In this document: positions 50,218-59,052 of the stretch, one piece after another | Layout: each line of letters starts with the position of its first letter | Position numbering within the stretch: position 1 is the first letter of the stretch | From: Chelatococcus sp. | GTDB lineage: Bacteria; Pseudomonadota; Alphaproteobacteria; Rhizobiales; Beijerinckiaceae | Reading direction: 5' to 3' | NCBI GenBank assembly: GCA_003248805.1 | Contig: QFQY01000015.1 | Location: 24,068-88,067, forward strand | Length of the DNA stretch: 64,000 nt | Notes under the pieces: generated by a model | What the model was told of the DNA's origin: nothing | Seen by the model: the letters and a program-made list of their open reading frames with translations, nothing else | Databases searched by the model: none | Program-made: the position numbers and the translations under genes

Positions 50218-52722
50218 ATGACCATGATTGCGGAGACGAACCCGGGCGGCTCGATCCTCGAACTGTCTGTGCGCGGCATGAACTGCGCCTCCTGCGTCGG
50301 CCATGTCGAGCGCGCCGTCGCGGCGGTGCCCGGCGTCAGCAGCGTCGCGGTCAACCTCGCGAGCGAGAAGGCCCGCATCGTCTATGCCGGAGTGCCGGGC
50401 GACGCCGCCCGGATCGAGGACGCCATCCGGGAGGCCGGCTACGGGCCGGTCGAGACCACGCTGACGCTCGATATCGAAGGCATGAGCTGTGCCTCCTGCG
50501 TCGGCCGGGTCGAGAAGGCGCTGGCGAACGTGCCGGGCGTCCTCGCCGCCAACGTCAATCTCGCGACCAACCGCGCCACTGTGCGGGCGCTCGGCGAGGC
50601 CGATCTCGCCGCCAAGCTCGTGGCCGCCGTCGAGAAGGCAGGATACGAGGCCCAACTTCCGGAGCCGACCGGAGCCGCCGGCGAACAGCGCGAAAAGGCG
50701 CAGGCAGCCGAACAGGCAGCGCTCCTGCGCGCCGTCATGATCGCGGCCGCCGCCACGCTTCCGCTCGTCGTCATCGAGATGGGCAGCCATCTCGTCCCGT
50801 CGCTGCATCACTGGCTGGCCATGACCTTCGGCGCGTTCAACGTCCGGCTGTTCTCCTTCGCGCTGGCGAGCCTCGTCCAGTTCGGGCCCGGCCTGCGCTT
50901 CCTGACCAAGGGCTGGCCGGCACTGCTGCGCGGCGCGCCCGACATGAACTCGCTCGTCATGCTCGGCACCGGCGCGGCCTGGCTCTATTCCACCGCCGCG
51001 ACCTTCGCGCCGTCGCTGCTGCCGGAAGGCACGGCCTTCACCTATTTCGAGGCCGGGGCGGTCGTCGTCACGCTGATCCTGCTCGGGCGCTGGTTCGAGG
51101 CGCGCGCCAAGGGCCGCACCGGCTCGGCCATCCGGCGGCTCGTGGCCCTGCAACCGCGCACGGCCCGCGTGCTGCGCGGCGCCACCGAAAGCGACATTGC
51201 GGTCGAGGCCGTCCGGGCCGGCGACATCGTGCTGCTGCGGCCGGGCGAGCGCGTTCCCGTCGACGGCGAGGTGACCGAAGGAACCTCCTTCGTCGACGAA
51301 TCGATGATCACCGGCGAGCCGCAGCCCGTTCGCAAGGAGGCCGGTGCGGCCGTGACCGGCGGCACGGTCAACGGCTCGGGGGCGCTGCGCCTCAGGGCGA
51401 CGCGCGTCGGTGCGGATACGGTGCTGGCGCAGATCGTGCGCACCGTCGAGACGGCGCAGGGCGCGAAGCTGCCGATCCAAGCGCTGGTCGACCGGGTCAC
51501 GCTCTGGTTCGTTCCGGCGGTGATGGGGCTGGCGCTCGCGACCTTCCTCGTCTGGCTCGCCTTCGGGCCGAGCCCGGCCTTCCAGCACGCGCTCGTCGCC
51601 GCCGTCACGGTGCTCATCATCGCCTGCCCCTGCGCCATGGGCCTCGCCACGCCGACCTCGATCATGGTCGGCACCGGCAAGGGCGCCGAGCTCGGCATCC
51701 TGTTCCGCCAGGGCGACGCCTTGCAGGCTCTCAAGGGCGTCGACGTCGTCGCGCTCGACAAGACCGGCACGCTGACGCGCGGCAAGCCGGAGGTCACGGA
51801 GATCGAGCCGGTGGAAGGCTTCTCGGCCGACGACCTCCTGCGTCTCGCCGCCGCGGCCGAGGCGCCGTCCGAGCATCCCCTCGCGCTGGCCGTCGTCACG
51901 GCGGCGAGGCAGCGCTCGCTCGCCATCGCCCCCGCTTCCGGCTTTGCGAGCGATCCGGGGCTCGGCGTCACGGCAACCGTCGAGGGACGCAAGGTCGCCA
52001 TCGGAAATCCGCGCCTGATGCAGCGCGAGGGCGCCGATGTCTCGTCGCCGGCCGGGAGCGCCCGCGCCCTCGCGGAGGGCGGCCGCACGCCGCTCCATGT
52101 CGCCGTCGACGGCCGCTTCGCCGGGCTGATCGGCGTCGCCGACGCCGTCAAGGAGACGACGCCCGCCGCCATCGCCGCGCTGCATCGGCTCGGCCTGCGC
52201 GTCGCGATGATCACGGGCGACGATGGGCGCACCGCGCAGGCCATCGCGCGCAGCCTCGGCATCGACGATGTCCGCGCCGAGGTGCTTCCGGTGGACAAGG
52301 CGCGGATCGTGAAGGAGCTGCAGGCCGGCGGCGCGAAGGTCGCCTTCGTCGGGGACGGCATCAACGATGCGCCGGCCCTGGCCCAGGCCGATGTCGGCAT
52401 CGCCATCGGCACCGGCACGGACATCGCCATCGAGAGCGCCGATGTGGTGCTGATGTCGGGCGACGTCATGGGCGTGCCGCGCGCCATCGCCCTGTCGCAG
52501 GCGACGATCGCCAATATCCGCCAGAACCTGAGCTGGGCCTTCGGCTACAACGCGCTGCTGATCCCGGTCGCGGCCGGCGTGCTCTATCCGGGTTTCGGCA
52601 TCCTGATGTCGCCGATGTTCGCGGGGCTCGCCATGGCCCTCTCCAGCGTCAGCGTGCTGACCAATGCGCTCAGGCTCAAGGCCTTCCGGCCGCCGGCGGC
52701 AGCGGATGGAGCACGCGGATGA
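50218..52722 (+). CDS. copA: Copper-translocating P1B-type ATPase
   Basis: Cu(I)-exporting ATPase of 834 residues. The N-terminus has two heavy-metal-associated domains, each with a C-x-x-C motif: GMNCASCVGHVE near residue 21 and GMSCASCVGRVE near residue 89. The transmembrane core carries the CPC metal path (IIACPCAMGLATPTS). Cytosolic motifs are TGEPQPV in the actuator domain, DKTGTLTRG (phosphorylated aspartate), SEHPLALAVV and GDGINDAPALAQADVGIAIG. The GGAGG ribosome site precedes the ATG at 50218; a second ATG two codons later is less well placed. The cueR gene overlaps its stop, so both are expressed from the 19-bp-spacer promoter upstream. Confidence 0.96.
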   Translation: MTMIAETNPGGSILELSVRGMNCASCVGHVERAVAAVPGVSSVAVNLASEKARIVYAGVPGDAARIEDAIREAGYGPVETTLTLDIEGMSCASCVGRVEKALANVPGVLAANVNLATNRATVRALGEADLAAKLVAAVEKAGYEAQLPEPTGAAGEQREKAQAAEQAALLRAVMIAAAATLPLVVIEMGSHLVPSLHHWLAMTFGAFNVRLFSFALASLVQFGPGLRFLTKGWPALLRGAPDMNSLVMLGTGAAWLYSTAATFAPSLLPEGTAFTYFEAGAVVVTLILLGRWFEARAKGRTGSAIRRLVALQPRTARVLRGATESDIAVEAVRAGDIVLLRPGERVPVDGEVTEGTSFVDESMITGEPQPVRKEAGAAVTGGTVNGSGALRLRATRVGADTVLAQIVRTVETAQGAKLPIQALVDRVTLWFVPAVMGLALATFLVWLAFGPSPAFQHALVAAVTVLIIACPCAMGLATPTSIMVGTGKGAELGILFRQGDALQALKGVDVVALDKTGTLTRGKPEVTEIEPVEGFSADDLLRLAAAAEAPSEHPLALAVVTAARQRSLAIAPASGFASDPGLGVTATVEGRKVAIGNPRLMQREGADVSSPAGSARALAEGGRTPLHVAVDGRFAGLIGVADAVKETTPAAIAALHRLGLRVAMITGDDGRTAQAIARSLGIDDVRAEVLPVDKARIVKELQAGGAKVAFVGDGINDAPALAQADVGIAIGTGTDIAIESADVVLMSGDVMGVPRAIALSQATIANIRQNLSWAFGYNALLIPVAAGVLYPGFGILMSPMFAGLAMALSSVSVLTNALRLKAFRPPAAADGARG

Positions 52723-53129
52723 ACATCGGCCAGGCCTCGGCGCAATCCGGCGTCAGCGCCAAGATGATCCGCTATTACGAGAGCATCGGGCTGATCGAGG
52801 CTCCCGCCCGGACGGCCGCCCAATACCGGGGCTATGGCGAGGACGAGGTTCACACGCTGCGTTTCGTCAGGCGCGCGCGGGCGCTCGGCTTCTCGCTCGA
52901 CCAGACGCGGGCCCTGCTCGCGCTCTGGCGCGACCGCAGCCGGTCGAGCGCCGACGTGAAGCGGCTCGCCCTCGCCCATATCGGCGAGCTGGAAGCGCGC
53001 GCCGCCGAACTGCAGGCCATGGCCGACACGCTGCGCCATCTCGCCGACCATTGCCACGGCGACACCCGTCCGGACTGCCCCATCCTCGCCGACCTGACGG
53101 ACGAGCCCCGGGGCGCGCATCGCGGTTAG
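52719..53129 (+). CDS. cueR: Copper-responsive MerR-family regulator CueR
   Basis: A 136-residue MerR-family activator. The start ATG overlaps the copA stop (ATGA). The DNA-binding domain is MNIGQASAQSGVSAKMIRYYES followed by IGLIEAPART and QYRGYGEDEVHTLRFVRRAR; the dimerisation coiled coil follows (LAHIGELEARAAELQAMADTL). The metal-binding loop near the C-terminus has two cysteines eight apart in CHGDTRPDCPIL, as in CueR. It would respond to monovalent copper, silver or gold and control the operon that contains it. Confidence 0.95.
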   Translation: MNIGQASAQSGVSAKMIRYYESIGLIEAPARTAAQYRGYGEDEVHTLRFVRRARALGFSLDQTRALLALWRDRSRSSADVKRLALAHIGELEARAAELQAMADTLRHLADHCHGDTRPDCPILADLTDEPRGAHRG

Positions 53130-53204
53130 CGCCGCCATGCGTGGCGCGTCTGGACGACGGGCCTTTCCGGCGTTCATATGCGCCCAAACGAAGGGACCCC
53201 CATC

Positions 53205-54626
53205 ATGGATAACCGCAACGATCTCTGGCGCCATGTCGACGCCAACAAGGAGCGCCTGATCGCGCTCAGCGACCGCGTCTGGGGCATGCCCGAGGTCTGC
53301 TATACCGAAACCCGCTCCTGCGCCGAGCACGTCGCGGAACTGAAGCATCAGGGCTTCCGCGTCACCGAGAACATCGCCGACATCCCGACCGCGGTGATGG
53401 GCGAGGCCGGCGAAGGCGGCCCGGTCATCGCCTTCCTCGGCGAGTACGACGCGCTGCCCGGCCTGAGCCAGGAGGCCGGTCTCGCCACGCACAAGGAGAT
53501 CGAGGCCGGCGGGCACGGCCATGGCTGCGGCCACAACCTGCTCGGCTCCGCCGCCCTGCTCGCCGCCGTGGCGATGAAGGACTGGCTGGCGGAGAACAAG
53601 ATCCCCGGCCGCGTGCGCTATTACGGCTGCCCGGCCGAGGAAGGCGGCGCGGCCAAGGCCTTCATGGTCCGCGCCGGCGCCTTCGACGACGCCGATGTCG
53701 CGATCACCTGGCATCCGTCGAGCTGGTGGGAGGTGGCGCCGCCGCTGGCGCTCGCCAACACCCGCGCCGATTTCGTCTTCCATGGCCGCACCGCCCATGC
53801 CGCCGCCGCGCCGCATCTCGGCCGCAGCGCGCTCGATGCGGTCGAGCTGATGAATGTCGGCGTCAACTACATGCGCGAGCACATGCCGAGCGACGCGCGC
53901 GTGCATTACGCGCTGCTCGACACGGGCGGCATCGCTCCCAACGTGGTGCAGGCCTATGCGCGCGTGCGCTACTCGATCCGGGCCCGCGACCTGCGCGGCA
54001 TGCTCGAGCTCGTCCAGCGCGTGAAGAAGATCGCCGAAGGCGCCGCGCTGATGACGGAAACGAAGATGGAGATGCGCATCGTCTCCGCCGTCTCCGACCT
54101 GGTCGGCAACACGCCGCTCGAGGAGACGCTGCACAAGGTCATGGAGGATCTCGGCCCGCCGCATTTCGACGACGCCGACCGCAGCTTCGCGACCGAAATC
54201 CGCAAGAGCTTCTCGGCGCAGGACATCGCCTCGATATGGCGCACCATCGGCATGGAGGACACGGGCGCGCCGCTGGCCGATTTCCTGGTGCCGCTCGATG
54301 CGAAGCGCAACCCGGCCATCGGCTCGACCGATGTCGGCGATGTGAGCTGGGCCGTGCCGACGGTCCAGGCCCATGCCCCGACGGTCGCGGTCGGCACGCC
54401 CTTCCACACCTGGCAGGTCGTGGCGCAGGGCAAGTCGCCGGCCGCACACAAGGCGATGGTCCATGTCGCCAAGGCGATGGCGGCCACCGGCGCGGCCGTG
54501 CTGTCCGATCCCGCTCTGATGGAGGCCGCCAAGGCCGATCACAGGAAGCGGATCGGCAAGGAGGGGTACGTCTCGCCGCTCCCGGCGGAGGTGAAGCCCC
54601 CGCTGACGATGTCGCTCGGCGGCTGA
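53205..54626 (+). CDS. M20 family amidohydrolase, AbgB-like (aminobenzoyl-glutamate utilisation type)
   Basis: A 473-residue zinc-dependent peptidase/amidohydrolase of the M20D group. The start at 53205 (MDNRNDLWRHVDANKERLIAL) is preceded by AAGGGA; a start at 53178 adds nine residues. Metal-binding motifs are AFLGEYDALPGLSQEAG, GGHGHGCGHNLLGSAAL and YGCPAEEGGAAKAFM; the small dimerisation domain follows (FVFHGRTAHAAAAPHLG, with the conserved histidine). The end has HTWQVVAQGKSPAAHKAMVHVAKAM. This set resembles AbgB, the subunit of p-aminobenzoyl-glutamate hydrolase, more than typical amino acid amidohydrolases. No AbgA partner is adjacent. It is followed by a MarR gene and a divergent-ended liv-type transporter, with which it may form a uptake-and-cleavage unit for amides. 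Confidence 0.87.
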   Translation: MDNRNDLWRHVDANKERLIALSDRVWGMPEVCYTETRSCAEHVAELKHQGFRVTENIADIPTAVMGEAGEGGPVIAFLGEYDALPGLSQEAGLATHKEIEAGGHGHGCGHNLLGSAALLAAVAMKDWLAENKIPGRVRYYGCPAEEGGAAKAFMVRAGAFDDADVAITWHPSSWWEVAPPLALANTRADFVFHGRTAHAAAAPHLGRSALDAVELMNVGVNYMREHMPSDARVHYALLDTGGIAPNVVQAYARVRYSIRARDLRGMLELVQRVKKIAEGAALMTETKMEMRIVSAVSDLVGNTPLEETLHKVMEDLGPPHFDDADRSFATEIRKSFSAQDIASIWRTIGMEDTGAPLADFLVPLDAKRNPAIGSTDVGDVSWAVPTVQAHAPTVAVGTPFHTWQVVAQGKSPAAHKAMVHVAKAMAATGAAVLSDPALMEAAKADHRKRIGKEGYVSPLPAEVKPPLTMSLGG

Positions 54627-54902
54627 GAGCAGATCGCGACCGTCGCGCCGCTTCAGGCGCGACGGTCCCTCCCGAGCACGCCGTCGGCAGGATGTTCCCC
54701 TCAGGCCAAGGGGTTGCACGCGATTGACGCCGGTATCGGCCACATGGCGCGCGGTGCCGACCCCTGCCCGCATGTCCACGGGCGCCATGCGCGACAAGCT
54801 CCGATCGAATGTGTAATAACGATCTCACAGAGCGCCATGGCGGGTGCGACGGCAGGCGAGCAGCCTGCGGAGCGACAGCGTCGGGCGGGCCCGGAGAACG
54901 TC

Positions 54903-55412
54903 ATGAGCAGCGGAGACGGCACCGCGGAAGCCAGTCGCGAGCGGCCTGGCAAGGCCGGCGAGCGCGCGCGCAAGCCCGCTGCCGCCACGCCGGTCGGGTC
55001 GGATTATCGCCTGGACGAGCAGGTCGGTTTCCTGATGCGGCGCGCCCAGCAGCGGCACATCGCCATCTTCCAGCGCATCATGGGCGATGACGGCCCGACC
55101 CCGACCCAGTTCGCCGCCATGAGCAAACTGGCGAATGGCGAGGAAATCTCGCAGAATCACCTGGGCCGCATGACGGCGATGGACCCCGCGACCATCAAGG
55201 GCGTGATCGCGCGGCTGGCGGAGCGCGGTCTCGTCGAGCGCCTGCCCGACCCGGACGACCAGCGGCGCCTGCTGGTACGGCTCAGCCCGGCCGGCCGGGA
55301 GGCCATGCCGGGACTGCTCGACAAGGCGAAAGCCATCACGGCCGCGACGCTCGCCCCGCTGTCGCGCGAGGAGGCCGAGCGACTGCTCGCGCTGCTGGCG
55401 CGGCTCGACTGA
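54903..55412 (+). CDS. MarR family transcriptional regulator
   Basis: A 169-residue winged-helix regulator. The start at 54903 (MSSGDGTAEASRERPGKAG) follows CGGAG; the frame is open for 63 codons upstream but without a better ribosome site. After a charged, flexible 40-residue tail, the MarR fold runs from YRLDEQVGFLMRRAQQRH through TPTQFAAMSKLANGEEISQNHLG, the recognition helix MTAMDPATIKGVIARLAERGLVERLPD, the wing DQRRLLVRLSPAGREAM and the C-terminal dimer helices. It converges with livF, ending 82 bp from it, and lies 276 bp after the AbgB-like gene. It may control either. The sequence around 54805-54835 (TGTAATAACGATCTCACA) is AT-rich and the likely promoter area. Confidence 0.88.
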   Translation: MSSGDGTAEASRERPGKAGERARKPAAATPVGSDYRLDEQVGFLMRRAQQRHIAIFQRIMGDDGPTPTQFAAMSKLANGEEISQNHLGRMTAMDPATIKGVIARLAERGLVERLPDPDDQRRLLVRLSPAGREAMPGLLDKAKAITAATLAPLSREEAERLLALLARLD

Positions 55413-55494
55413 GCCCCCGCCTCGATTTGCGTTTGTACACCAACGACCGTGAGCGCCTGCTCCGCAGACACCTGCCCCGGCGCGCGGAAACGAT

Positions 55495-56205
55495 TCAGAC
55501 CGACAGATATTGTGTCCGCACAGCCTCGTCGGCCTTGAGCTCGTCCATCGTGCCGGTGAAGCGGATCACGCCCTTCTCGATGATGGCGGCGCGGTCGGCG
55601 ACATTGCCCGCGAAATGCAGGTTCTGCTCCGAGATCAGGATGCTGAGCCCCTCGTCCTTGAGGGCGCGGATGGTCCTTGCCATCTCCTCCACGATCACCG
55701 GCGCGAGCCCTTCCGAGGGCTCGTCGAGCAGGACGAGCTTGGGATTTCCCATCAGCGTGCGTGCGATGGTGAGCATCTGCTGCTCGCCGCCGGACATGGC
55801 GCCGCCCGGCCGGTCGCGCATGCGCCCGAGATTCGGAAACACCGCGAAGAGACGCTCGGGCGTCCAGCTCGGCGCGCCCTCGCGCGGCGGGCGCTGGCCG
55901 ACGGCGAGGTTCTCCATCACCGTCAGCTCGGAGAAGATGCGGCGGTCCTCCGGCACGTAGCCGATGCCGATGCGCGCGATCTCGAAAGGCTCGCGGCCGT
56001 CGACCCTGTGGCCCTCGAACGTGACGCTGCCGGCGGCGGGCGGCACCAGCCCCATCACCGCCTTCATCGTCGTCGACTTGCCGGCGCCGTTGCGCCCCAT
56101 CAGCGCGAGCACCTCGCCGCGTCCCATGGAGAAGCTCACGCCCTGGAGGATATGGGCTCGCCCATAATAGGCGTCGAGCCCGGCGATCTCGAGCATGGCG
56201 GCCAT
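55495..56205 (-). CDS. livF: Branched-chain amino acid-type ABC transporter ATP-binding protein LivF
   Basis: ATPase of 236 residues, one of two in the HAAT-family importer. Walker A is LALMGRNGAGKSTTMKAVMG, the Q-loop GYVPEDRRIFSELTVMENL, the signature GAMSGGEQQMLTIARTLM and Walker B PKLVLLDEPSEGLAP. The last residues DEAVRTQYLSV are the standard LivF end. Its ATG overlaps the livG stop (TGATG). An internal ATG three codons later is an alternative start. Confidence 0.94.
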   Translation of the reverse strand: MAAMLEIAGLDAYYGRAHILQGVSFSMGRGEVLALMGRNGAGKSTTMKAVMGLVPPAAGSVTFEGHRVDGREPFEIARIGIGYVPEDRRIFSELTVMENLAVGQRPPREGAPSWTPERLFAVFPNLGRMRDRPGGAMSGGEQQMLTIARTLMGNPKLVLLDEPSEGLAPVIVEEMARTIRALKDEGLSILISEQNLHFAGNVADRAAIIEKGVIRFTGTMDELKADEAVRTQYLSV

Positions 56206-57002
56206 CAGTGCCCTCCCGAGGTCGCGCCGGAGCCGAGATAGACGGCGCGGACATTGGGGTCCTGCCGCACCTCCTCGGCCGTGCCATGAGCGATCAGGCG
56301 TCCGCGGTCGAGCACGATCACCCGGTCCGAATGGGTGAAGACGACATCCATGTCGTGTTCCGTGAAGAGCACGGCGATTCCCTCCTTCGCCGCGATCCCG
56401 GCGGTCAGCGCCATGAGCTCGATGCGCTCGCGCGGGGCCATGCCGGCGGTCGGCTCGTCCATCAGCAGGAGCTTCGGCCGGTTGGCGAGCGCCACCGCGA
56501 GCTCGACGCGCTTGAGGTCGCCATAGGCGAGCACGCCGCAGGCTCGCTCGGCCTGCTCCAGCATGCCGACCTGGGCGAGCAGCGCGTCCGCCGCCTCGAC
56601 ATGGCGATCACGGGCGCGGCCGAAGGGGCTCCAGATGCCGCCCTCATGGGAGATCAGCGCCATCTGGATATTCTCGCGCACAGTCATCGAGGTGAAGGTC
56701 GCGGTGATCTGGAAGGTGCGGCCGACGCCCATGCGCCAGACCTGCCGGGGCTTCAGGCCGGTGATCGGGCTGCCGGCGAGCACGACCTCGCCGCGGTCCG
56801 GCCTGAGCTGGCCGTTGAGCATGTTGAAGCAGGTGGTCTTGCCGGCGCCGTTCGGCCCGATCAGCGCCAGCATCTGCCCGGCCTCGACCGAGAAGGACAC
56901 GCCCTCCACCGCCTTCACGCCGCCGAAGGCCTTGGCGAGATCGCGCACGACGAGGACGGCGCCGCCGGCCGCAGCCGGAGCCATGGATGGAACGGCGCTC
57001 AT
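56205..57002 (-). CDS. livG: Branched-chain amino acid-type ABC transporter ATP-binding protein LivG
   Basis: Second ATPase of the importer, 265 residues from the ATG at 57002 (MSAVPSMAPAAAGGAVLVVRD). Walker A is LALIGPNGAGKTTCFNMLNG, followed by GVGRTFQITATFTSMTVREN (the LivG F-Q-x-x motif); the signature region reads GVLAYGDLKRVELAVALAN, with A-Y-G-D instead of L-S-G-G, as is common in LivG relatives, and Walker B KLLLMDEPTAGMAPRERIE. The stop overlaps livF and the start overlaps the permease gene stop by four bases. Confidence 0.94.
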   Translation of the reverse strand: MSAVPSMAPAAAGGAVLVVRDLAKAFGGVKAVEGVSFSVEAGQMLALIGPNGAGKTTCFNMLNGQLRPDRGEVVLAGSPITGLKPRQVWRMGVGRTFQITATFTSMTVRENIQMALISHEGGIWSPFGRARDRHVEAADALLAQVGMLEQAERACGVLAYGDLKRVELAVALANRPKLLLMDEPTAGMAPRERIELMALTAGIAAKEGIAVLFTEHDMDVVFTHSDRVIVLDRGRLIAHGTAEEVRQDPNVRAVYLGSGATSGGH

Positions 57003-58885
57003 CGCGCGACCTCCGCCGAGAGAGGACCGGGGGCCGCGAGAGCCGTCTTGCGCTCGCGCAGGGCGAGGAAGCCGCCGACGAGCCCGCGCGGGAAGAGCAC
57101 CACCAGGAGCACGATCGCGAGGCCCAGCGCGAAGCGCCAGTACATCGTCGCCTTCATCAGCTGCTCGCTCAGTCCGGCATAGGCGAAGGCGCCGACGACG
57201 GGGCCCGAGACCGTCTGCACGCCGCCGAGCAGGACCATCAGCAGCGCATCGACCGAACGCGGGATCGCCATATAGGTCGGGAAGACCGAGCCCTTGAAGA
57301 AGGCGAAGAGCGCGCCCGCGATGCCGGCCGCGAAGGCAGCGACGACGAAGGCGACCCACTGGATCCGCATCACGTCGAGGCCGATCGCCTCCGCGCGCAG
57401 GGGATTGTCGCGTGCCGCCCGCAGCGCATAGCCCAACGGCGAGAAGATCGTCAGACGCAAGGCCAGGACGCAGGCCGCGCTGACCATCAAGGCGAGATAG
57501 TAGAACGTCGTCTTGGACGTCGCCCAGGCGGAGGGCCAGACGCCGAGGATGCCGTTGTCGCCCCCGGTCAGGTCGACCCACTGGAAGGCCGTCGCCCAGG
57601 CGATCTGCGCGAAGGCGAGTGTCAGCATGGCGAGGTAGACGCCGGACAGCCGGACGCAGAACCAGCCGAAGACGACGCCAGCGAGGCCGGCGAGGAACGG
57701 GGCCAGGACGAGCGCGGGCTCCATCGAGGCGCCGAGCCATTTCACCGCCAGCGCCGCGCCATAGGCCCCGAGCCCGAAATAGGCGGCGTGGCCGAAGGAG
57801 GCCATGCCGCCCGGCCCCATCATGAGATGCAGCGAGGCGGCGAAGAGCGCGAAGATCACGAGTTCGGTCAGCGTCACCAGGATATGGTCGGGCGAGATCA
57901 GCGGAGCTGCGAGCAGGAGAAGGAAGGCGACGAGGCCGGCGAGCTTGGTCTGACGGTCGGCAGGGGTCAGCAGCGGCTCGGCTGCGGCGTGGCCGCGGGC
58001 ATGGCCGACGGGGCGCCGTCCGAGCAGTCCGTAGGGCTTCACCACCAGCACCACCGCCATCACCAGGAAGACGAGGACGAGCGTGATCTTGGGAAAGATC
58101 AGGATGCCGAAGGCGTGCAGGATGCCGATCAGCACGGCGGCGAGATAGGCGCCGGCGACGCTGCCGAGGCCGCCTACCACGACCACGACGAAGGCCTCCG
58201 AGATCATCGAGAGATCCATGTGGAGGGTCACCGCCTCGCGCGGAAGCTGGAGCGCGCCGCCGAGCCCGGCCAGCATCGAGCCGAAGGCGAAGACGGAGGT
58301 GAAGAGCAGGCGCTGGTTGACGCCCAGCGCCCCGACCATTTCGCGATCCTGCGTCGCAGCCCTGACCAGCGTGCCCCAGCGCGTCTTCTGGAACAGAAGC
58401 CAGAGGACCAGCAGCACGACGGGTCCGACCGCGATCAGAAAGAGCTCATAGGTCGGGAAGCGGTTGCCGAAGAGGATGACGAAGCTCTTGAAGCCGGGCG
58501 CGCGCGGCCCGAGCTTGTCCTCCGCCCCCCAGACGGCGAGCGCGACGTCCTGCAGCATCAGCACAACGCCGAAGGTCGCGAGCAGTTGGAACAGTTCCGG
58601 CGCATGATAGATGCGCCGCAGGATCGTGACCTCCATCAGCAGGCCGACGACCGCCGTCAGCAGCGCGGCCAGGGCGACACCGCCCCAGAAGCCGAGCGCG
58701 TCCGCCGGGCCGAGCCACGTCACCAGCGTCCAGGCGAGATAGGCGCCCAGCATGTAGAGGGAGCCGTGCGCGAAGTTCACGATCCGCGTGACGCCGAAGA
58801 TGATCGACAGCCCGGACGCGACCAGGAACAGCGACGAGGCCGAGGCCAGCCCGTTCAGCGTCTGGGTGAGGATGAGGTCGAACAT
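56999..58885 (-). CDS. Fused LivH-LivM permease of a branched-chain amino acid-type ABC transporter
   Basis: A 628-residue membrane protein in which the two permease subunits, normally separate, are joined. Residues 1 to about 290 are LivH-like (MFDLILTQTLNGLASASSLF, FGVTRIVNFAHGSLYMLGAY, AATQDREMVGALGVN, GGLGSVAGAYLAAVLIGILHAFG). A linker rich in Arg/Ala/His (near RRPVGHARGHAAAEP) leads to a LivM-like half (MMGPGGMASFGHAAYFGLGAYGAALA, LRAARDNPLRAEAIGLDVMRIQW, LLGGVQTVSGPVVGAFAYAGL). Both halves keep their coupling motifs, so the fusion should be functional. It follows the substrate-binding protein gene after a palindromic repeat. Confidence 0.93.
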   Translation of the reverse strand: MFDLILTQTLNGLASASSLFLVASGLSIIFGVTRIVNFAHGSLYMLGAYLAWTLVTWLGPADALGFWGGVALAALLTAVVGLLMEVTILRRIYHAPELFQLLATFGVVLMLQDVALAVWGAEDKLGPRAPGFKSFVILFGNRFPTYELFLIAVGPVVLLVLWLLFQKTRWGTLVRAATQDREMVGALGVNQRLLFTSVFAFGSMLAGLGGALQLPREAVTLHMDLSMISEAFVVVVVGGLGSVAGAYLAAVLIGILHAFGILIFPKITLVLVFLVMAVVLVVKPYGLLGRRPVGHARGHAAAEPLLTPADRQTKLAGLVAFLLLLAAPLISPDHILVTLTELVIFALFAASLHLMMGPGGMASFGHAAYFGLGAYGAALAVKWLGASMEPALVLAPFLAGLAGVVFGWFCVRLSGVYLAMLTLAFAQIAWATAFQWVDLTGGDNGILGVWPSAWATSKTTFYYLALMVSAACVLALRLTIFSPLGYALRAARDNPLRAEAIGLDVMRIQWVAFVVAAFAAGIAGALFAFFKGSVFPTYMAIPRSVDALLMVLLGGVQTVSGPVVGAFAYAGLSEQLMKATMYWRFALGLAIVLLVVLFPRGLVGGFLALRERKTALAAPGPLSAEVAR

Positions 58886-58912
58886 GAGGCACTATCCCGA
58901 GACAAAGCGCTG

Positions 58913-59019
58913 CCGTCATCCCGGACGCGGCGAAGCGGCGATCCGGGATCCCTTGCAGGGCGCGGAGCCCCCGACCGCTCCCGGATCAGCGCGGCCCTGC
59001 CGCTTGTCCGGGATGACGG
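58913..59019. repeat. REP-like palindrome between binding protein and permease genes
   Basis: Outer arms CCGTCATCCCGGAC / GTCCGGGATGACGG are perfect 14-bp inverted repeats spanning 107 bp. It lies inside the liv operon. Such hairpins after a periplasmic binding protein gene often protect the upstream mRNA and favour excess binding protein. Confidence 0.8.
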
Positions 59020-59052
59020 AGGCTCATGAGCCGCAATCGGAAAGACGAGCGG